From CAWDCV01 sp963728125 (GTDB taxonomy: Bacteria; Actinomycetota; Actinomycetes; CAWDCV01), in contig CAVSIZ010000005.1 in NCBI GenBank assembly GCA_963728125.1, forward strand, positions 138,011 through 202,010: a DNA stretch of 64,000 nucleotides. The letters run 5' to 3'. Both the position numbers and the translations under genes were made by a program. The notes beneath the pieces are model-generated. The model was not told the DNA's origin. It was given only the letters and a program-made list of their open reading frames with translations, and ran no database searches. Positions 60,300 through 64,000 of the stretch are shown here, piece by piece; within the stretch, counting starts at the first letter, position 1, and each line of letters starts with the position of its first letter.

Positions 60300-61085
60300 G
60301 TGCGCATCGCGAGGTTTTCTGTCGGTGATCGGGTCGCCTTTGGCGTGGTCGAGGAGGCCGGAGCCGGCAGCATCGACGGTCCACTCGTGGCGCCCATTCC
60401 GGGGCACCCGTTCGGCCCGATCGAGCCGAGTGACGTGCGGGTGCCGCTCGCGGATGTGCGACTGCTCGCTCCGGTGCTGCCGAGCAAGGTGATCGGTGTC
60501 GGGCGCAACTACGCCGATCATGCACAGGAGCTCGGCAACGAGGTGCCCGCCGAGCCAATGCTGTTCCTCAAGCCCTCCACATCCGTCATCGGACCGAGTG
60601 ACGGCATCGTCTACCCGCGACAGTCGAGTGATGTCCAGCACGAGGCGGAGCTTGCTGTCGTCATCGGTCGACTATGCCGGGAAGTGCCACGCGAGCGGGT
60701 TGCCGACGTTGTTCTCGGCTACACCTGCGGCAACGACGTCACCGCACGCGACCTGCAAAAGACAGACGGCCAGTGGGCGCGGGCCAAGGGATTCGACAGC
60801 TTCTGCCCGCTCGGGCCATGGATCGAGACCGACCTCGAGCCAAGCGATGTCGCCATCACCTGTACTGTCGGCGAAGAGTTGCGGCAGGCCGGACGTACCA
60901 AGCAGATGGTGCACGACGTCGCGGCCCTCGTCTCGTACATCAGCGAGGCATTCACGCTGCTGCCTGGCGACGTCATCTTGACCGGAACTCCCGCTGGCGT
61001 CGCGCAGCTGTCCGTCGGCGATGAGGTGTCGGTATCCGTTGAAGGCATCGGCACGCTAACCAACCGGGTGGTCGTACGTGACTGA
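60300..61085 (+). CDS. fumarylacetoacetate hydrolase-family protein
   Basis: 261 residues. The FAH fold: KVIGVGRNYADHAQELGNEVPAEPMLFLKPSTSVIGP at the entrance, QHEAELAVVIGRLCREV with metal-binding Glu residues, GYTCGNDVTARDLQKTDGQWARAKGFDSFCPLGPW, and LLPGDVILTGTPAGV. Members cleave or isomerise 2-oxo acids (for example acylpyruvate hydrolase or oxaloacetate tautomerase). The precise substrate is unknown. From memory, Rv2993c holds the same position before gltX. TAGCCT at 60288-60293 lies 6 nt before GTG 60300, suggesting a leaderless mRNA. The stop overlaps gltX. Confidence 0.9.
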   Translation: MRIARFSVGDRVAFGVVEEAGAGSIDGPLVAPIPGHPFGPIEPSDVRVPLADVRLLAPVLPSKVIGVGRNYADHAQELGNEVPAEPMLFLKPSTSVIGPSDGIVYPRQSSDVQHEAELAVVIGRLCREVPRERVADVVLGYTCGNDVTARDLQKTDGQWARAKGFDSFCPLGPWIETDLEPSDVAITCTVGEELRQAGRTKQMVHDVAALVSYISEAFTLLPGDVILTGTPAGVAQLSVGDEVSVSVEGIGTLTNRVVVRD

Positions 61086-62574
61086 GGAAACCCCTGCGAA
61101 TCGTCCGATCCGCGTGCGGTTCGCGCCGTCGCCGACCGGCGATCTGCACGTCGGGAACATCCGTACCGCGCTCTACAACTGGGCGTACGCCCGCCATGTC
61201 GACGGCACGTTCGTGTTCCGAATCGAGGACACCGACCGCGCACGCGTCACCCCCGAGCACATCAACGCGGCCGAGGACACGCTGCGCTGGCTCGGTCTCG
61301 AGTGGGACGAGGGGCCAGAGAAGGGCGGCGACTTCGGCCCGTACCTGCAGAGCGAACGGATGCCGCTGTACGCCGAGTGGGCGCAGCGCTTCCTCGACGA
61401 CGGCAACGCCTACCACTGCTACTGCACGCCGGAGGAACTGGAGGAGCGACGCGAGAAGGCGCGCGCTGCCGGTCGCCCCAGCGGGTACGACGGGCACTGC
61501 CGCTCGCTGACGGAGGAGCAGGTGGCGGCGTACGTCGCTGAAGGTCGGCGACCGGTCATCCGCTTCCGCATGCCCGACGGCCGCACCGTCGTGCACGACT
61601 TGATTCGCGGTGACGTCACGTTCGAGCACCGCGACGTACCCGACTTCGTGCTCATGCGCGCCGACGGGACGCCGCTCTACACCCTCGCCGTCGCCGTCGA
61701 TGACGTCCTGATGCGCATCACGAACATCCTGCGGGGCGAGGATCTGCTGTCGTCCACACCGCGTCAGATCGCGGTGTACACCGCGATGGGCGTGCAGCCC
61801 CAGGACATTCCCGTCTTCGCGCACCTGCCGTTCGTCATGGGGTCGGACAACCTCAAGCTGAGTAAGCGCAACGGCGAGGTGTCGATTGCGTGGTACCGAC
61901 GCGAGGGCTTCTTGCCCGAGGCTATGACGAACTACCTCGCCCTTCTCGGCTGGTCGCCGGGTCACGATGTCGAGGAGTTCAGCCTCGACGACATGGCTCG
62001 CGACTTCTCCATCGAGCGGGTCAACAAGAACCCCGCGCGCTTCGACCTGAAGAAGCTCGAGTCCATCAACGGCGACAAGATCCGCGCGCTCGATCCCAAC
62101 GACTTCGTGGACCGGCTCGTCCCGTTCCTGCAGACGGCCGGGCTGCTCTCGCACCCGCCGGGCGAACCGGAGCTGGACGTGGTGCGCCGCGCCGCACCGC
62201 TGGTACAAGAGCGCATCCAGAGGCTCACCGACGTCGTGCCCATGCTCGGTTTCCTGCTGGTCGACGACCGTCACTTCTCGGTCGACCCGGAAGCGGCGGC
62301 ACGCTCCCTGACCGAGAACGAGCGGCCGACGCTCGAGGCTGCTGTCATCGCTCTGCAGAAGGTGTCGACGTGGGATGCGTCGTCGCTCGAGGAGGCGCTG
62401 CGGGACGCGCTGCTCGACGACCTCGGGCTCAAGCCGAAGTCCGCGTTCGGCCCGGTTCGGGTCGCGGTCACCGGCCGCCGCATCTCTCCGCCGCTGTTCG
62501 AGTCGCTCGAGCTGCTCGGCCGCGAGCGGACCCTCGACCGACTGCGCCGCGCGCTGGCCGAAGACGTCGGATGA
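61078..62574 (+). CDS. gltX: glutamyl-tRNA synthetase
   Basis: 498 residues. Class I synthetase. The HIGH-type motif is in VRFAPSPTGDLHVGNIRTALYNW and the KMSKS-type motif in DNLKLSKRNGEVSIAWYR. FRIEDTDRARVTPEH and the anticodon-binding helical C-terminus are also present. It probably also charges tRNA-Gln with Glu, because gatCAB is present in the window. Start GTG 61078 overlaps the FAH gene by 8 bp, and the stop overlaps the next start as ATGA. The tRNA-Glu gene lies 1.4 kb downstream. Confidence 0.96.
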   Translation: MTEETPANRPIRVRFAPSPTGDLHVGNIRTALYNWAYARHVDGTFVFRIEDTDRARVTPEHINAAEDTLRWLGLEWDEGPEKGGDFGPYLQSERMPLYAEWAQRFLDDGNAYHCYCTPEELEERREKARAAGRPSGYDGHCRSLTEEQVAAYVAEGRRPVIRFRMPDGRTVVHDLIRGDVTFEHRDVPDFVLMRADGTPLYTLAVAVDDVLMRITNILRGEDLLSSTPRQIAVYTAMGVQPQDIPVFAHLPFVMGSDNLKLSKRNGEVSIAWYRREGFLPEAMTNYLALLGWSPGHDVEEFSLDDMARDFSIERVNKNPARFDLKKLESINGDKIRALDPNDFVDRLVPFLQTAGLLSHPPGEPELDVVRRAAPLVQERIQRLTDVVPMLGFLLVDDRHFSVDPEAAARSLTENERPTLEAAVIALQKVSTWDASSLEEALRDALLDDLGLKPKSAFGPVRVAVTGRRISPPLFESLELLGRERTLDRLRRALAEDVG

Positions 62575-63719
62575 GTGGTCCGCAGGAGCCACAACCGCCG
62601 GATCCCTGGCGGGCGCCGGCCGGTCGAACCTACGGCGATGCGGCACCCCCGCCCCCGCCGCCGCGGCAAGACTCACCGCCACCCGCGTACCCGGCACTGC
62701 TCTCGCCGCCGGCGCTGACATGGCCGTACCCGCCGACTCCTCCTGCGCCAACTCAGCCGCCGTGGCTGCCGGAGCCCCACGATCGTCCCCGCCCGTACCT
62801 GCAGCTGCTGCTGACCCCGCGCTACCGCTGGTGGCGGCCGCTGCTCGGCCTACTGACGTTCGTGGCGCTGTTCGTCCTCATGAACGTCGTCATCGTCTCG
62901 ACGTACTTCGTCGTCAGCTGGATCGTCAACGACAACTTCACCCTCGAGACCGCGGAGGACGAGCTGCTCGGCGGCTCGCCGCTGGGACTGTTCACGACGA
63001 ACCTCTCCCTCGCGGTGGCGATCCTCGCCGCATGGGGTGCGGTGGTATTCGTCCACCTCGAGCGTCCGGGGTGGCTGTCCTCGGTCGTGCGCGGTATCCG
63101 CTGGCGATGGCTGCTGCGCACCAGCATCCTCGCGGCCGCGGTGAGCGCAGCGTTCCTCATGATCAGCCTGGTCATCCCGCTTCCCGGCGACGACGAGGCC
63201 TACGAGGGATTGGATCCGCCGGCATTCGGCACCTTCCTCGCCCTGTTCCTCGTCGTTGCCCTCACCACACCGCTGCAGGCGGCGGGGGAGGAGTACGGCT
63301 TTCGCGGGTACTTCTCCCAGGCGCTGTCGTGCTGGCTGCGCTGGCGATGGGCGGTCGCCCTGATCTCCGCCTTTCTGTTCGCGCTGGCGCATGGCCAGCA
63401 GGACCCCTGGCTGTTCGCTGACCGGTTCGCGTTCGGCCTGGCGGCCTCGTGGCTGACCTGGCGAACCGGCGGCCTGGAAGCAAGCATCGCGCTGCACGCC
63501 GCCAACAACATCGTCGCGCTGCTCGTTGCCGTGCTGTACGGCGAGTTGCAGGCGTCGCTCGTCGCGACCGATCTGCCCTGGACCCTGGCGCTCATCGACA
63601 TCGTGTTCGTCACCGTCTACGCCCTACTCGCCGATCGTTTCGGGCGCCGGCAGAACCTCGCCGTCGTTTCCGGCGTCGCGCCGTCACGGGCGATCGCGCC
63701 AGCAGCGCTGGCGCCCTGA
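62571..63719 (+). CDS. CPBP-family intramembrane metalloprotease
   Basis: 382 residues. The first 85 residues are Pro-rich and probably cytoplasmic and disordered. About eight membrane helices follow from 95 onward. The Abi/CPBP motifs are EEYGFRGYFSQAL (EExxxR), FLFALAHGQQDPWLFADRFAFG (FxxxH) and HAANNIVALL (HxxxN/D), all intact. The family includes Rce1-like proteases and bacteriocin-immunity proteins. The target here is unknown. The ATG overlaps the gltX stop. The start upstream in frame is rejected because it runs through gltX. Confidence 0.9.
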   Translation: MSGPQEPQPPDPWRAPAGRTYGDAAPPPPPPRQDSPPPAYPALLSPPALTWPYPPTPPAPTQPPWLPEPHDRPRPYLQLLLTPRYRWWRPLLGLLTFVALFVLMNVVIVSTYFVVSWIVNDNFTLETAEDELLGGSPLGLFTTNLSLAVAILAAWGAVVFVHLERPGWLSSVVRGIRWRWLLRTSILAAAVSAAFLMISLVIPLPGDDEAYEGLDPPAFGTFLALFLVVALTTPLQAAGEEYGFRGYFSQALSCWLRWRWAVALISAFLFALAHGQQDPWLFADRFAFGLAASWLTWRTGGLEASIALHAANNIVALLVAVLYGELQASLVATDLPWTLALIDIVFVTVYALLADRFGRRQNLAVVSGVAPSRAIAPAALAP

Positions 63720-63790
63720 GGCGTTTGGGGGCGCCTTCGCGCTGGGATATCCTCGTCAGCGGCTCGACGCCCGCTGCGGGTACGTGTCGA

Positions 63791-63862
63791 TGGGGTATGG
63801 GGTAATTGGCAGCCCGACGGATTCTGGCTCCGTTAGTCTAGGTTCGAGTCCTGGTACCCCAG
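63791..63862 (+). tRNA. tRNA-Gln (CTG)
   Basis: 72 nt. The acceptor stem TGGGGTA/TACCCCA is perfect and the discriminator is G. The anticodon stem ACGGA/TCCGT surrounds a 7-nt loop with CTG at 63824-63826. The T arm has GGTTCGAGTCC. No CCA is encoded. The presence of gatCAB suggests it is first charged with Glu. Confidence 0.95.
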
Positions 63863-63925
63863 CTCGATCGGACGCGCCTACCTCGGTAGGGTGACGATCC
63901 GCGCGGCGGAGGCATCCGCCATCGT

Positions 63926-63998
63926 GGCCCCGTTGTGTAGCGGCCTAGCACGCCGCCCTCTCAAGGCGGTAGCGCCGGTTCGAATCCGGTCGGGGCTA
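63926..63998 (+). tRNA. tRNA-Glu (CTC)
   Basis: 73 nt. The acceptor stem GGCCCCG/CGGGGCT has one G.U at the end. The anticodon stem CCGCC/GGCGG surrounds a loop with CTC. The T arm GCCGG-TTCGAAT-CCGGT is perfect. The discriminator is A at 63998 and the window ends two bases later, so following genes are not visible. Confidence 0.95.
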
Positions 63999-64000
63999 CA

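Noticed and set aside
60973..62751. 592-codon open frame on the minus strand
   Set aside because: It is the shadow of gltX, whose HVGN and KLSKR motifs are on the plus strand.

Overview
This is a high-GC, densely packed chromosomal segment of an actinobacterium (Actinomycetia). The evidence is GTG starts, stop/start overlaps of the ATGA or GTGA kind, the GlgE-type glucan pathway, a gatCAB amidotransferase beside gltX, tRNA-Gln and tRNA-Glu, and gene order. From memory of M. tuberculosis H37Rv, two blocks are syntenic: about 2-17 kb with Rv1322A-Rv1328c (mce, thioredoxin-like, glgB, glgE, glgP) and about 22.5-62.6 kb with Rv3034c-Rv2992c (acyltransferase, GH57, methyltransferase, fixA/fixB, iscS, trmU, ligA, gatCAB, lppZ, ilvBNC, serA, leuB, gltX). 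No phage, insertion sequence or CRISPR was seen. The species cannot be named from the sequence.

Layout. 0-6.4 kb: the end of an alpha/beta hydrolase, a DivIVA/Scy-like coiled-coil protein, then methylmalonyl-CoA epimerase, the MeaB chaperone and a B12 mutase large subunit whose active site looks like isobutyryl-CoA mutase. 6.5-19.6 kb: a YbbN-like protein and the glucan cluster. The operon glgE-treS-mak-glgB reads leftwards, with a divergent glgP (frameshifted) that runs into a convergent glgX. 19.7-26 kb: enoyl-CoA hydratase, a methyltransferase, a ruined DUF559 gene, then a methylglucose-polysaccharide-like set (LbH acyltransferase, GH57 branching enzyme, methyltransferase). 26.1-33.3 kb: etfBA, iscS, mnmA, a MetE-like protein and ligA. 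33.3-37.6 kb: an inserted group of two dehydrogenases, a GT4 glycosyltransferase and glucosyl-3-phosphoglycerate synthase. 37.9-41.4 kb: gatC-gatA-small membrane ORF-gatB. 41.5-46 kb: an LppZ-like lipoprotein, a hydroxyacid dehydrogenase, a methyltransferase and ilvD. 46.1-48.9 kb: a secreted amylase. 49-59.7 kb: branched-chain amino-acid genes (ilvBNC, serA, leuB, ilvE, cimA) with a YihY protein between. 59.7-64 kb: a RibD-like reductase, a FAH-family protein, gltX, a CPBP protease and two tRNAs.

The most striking non-coding signal is branched-chain amino-acid control. Short leader peptides precede ilvB (MLSNVLVLRVRAG), leuB (MRLVLILRRRDGA) and citramalate synthase (MSSTIIIP), each followed by a terminator-type or mutually exclusive hairpin set. 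The ilvB and leuB leaders look leaderless, 6-8 nt after a -10 box, and both promoters carry TGAGACG exactly 44 nt upstream of the -10.

Other patterns: ten genes or leaders start 6-8 nt after a TANNNT-like -10 with no ribosome site; six genes carry single-base frameshifts (eight indels in all), which could be sequence errors or real decay; and three long palindromes sharing a TGTC(A/C)GAACGTG arm sit beside glucan-metabolism genes.
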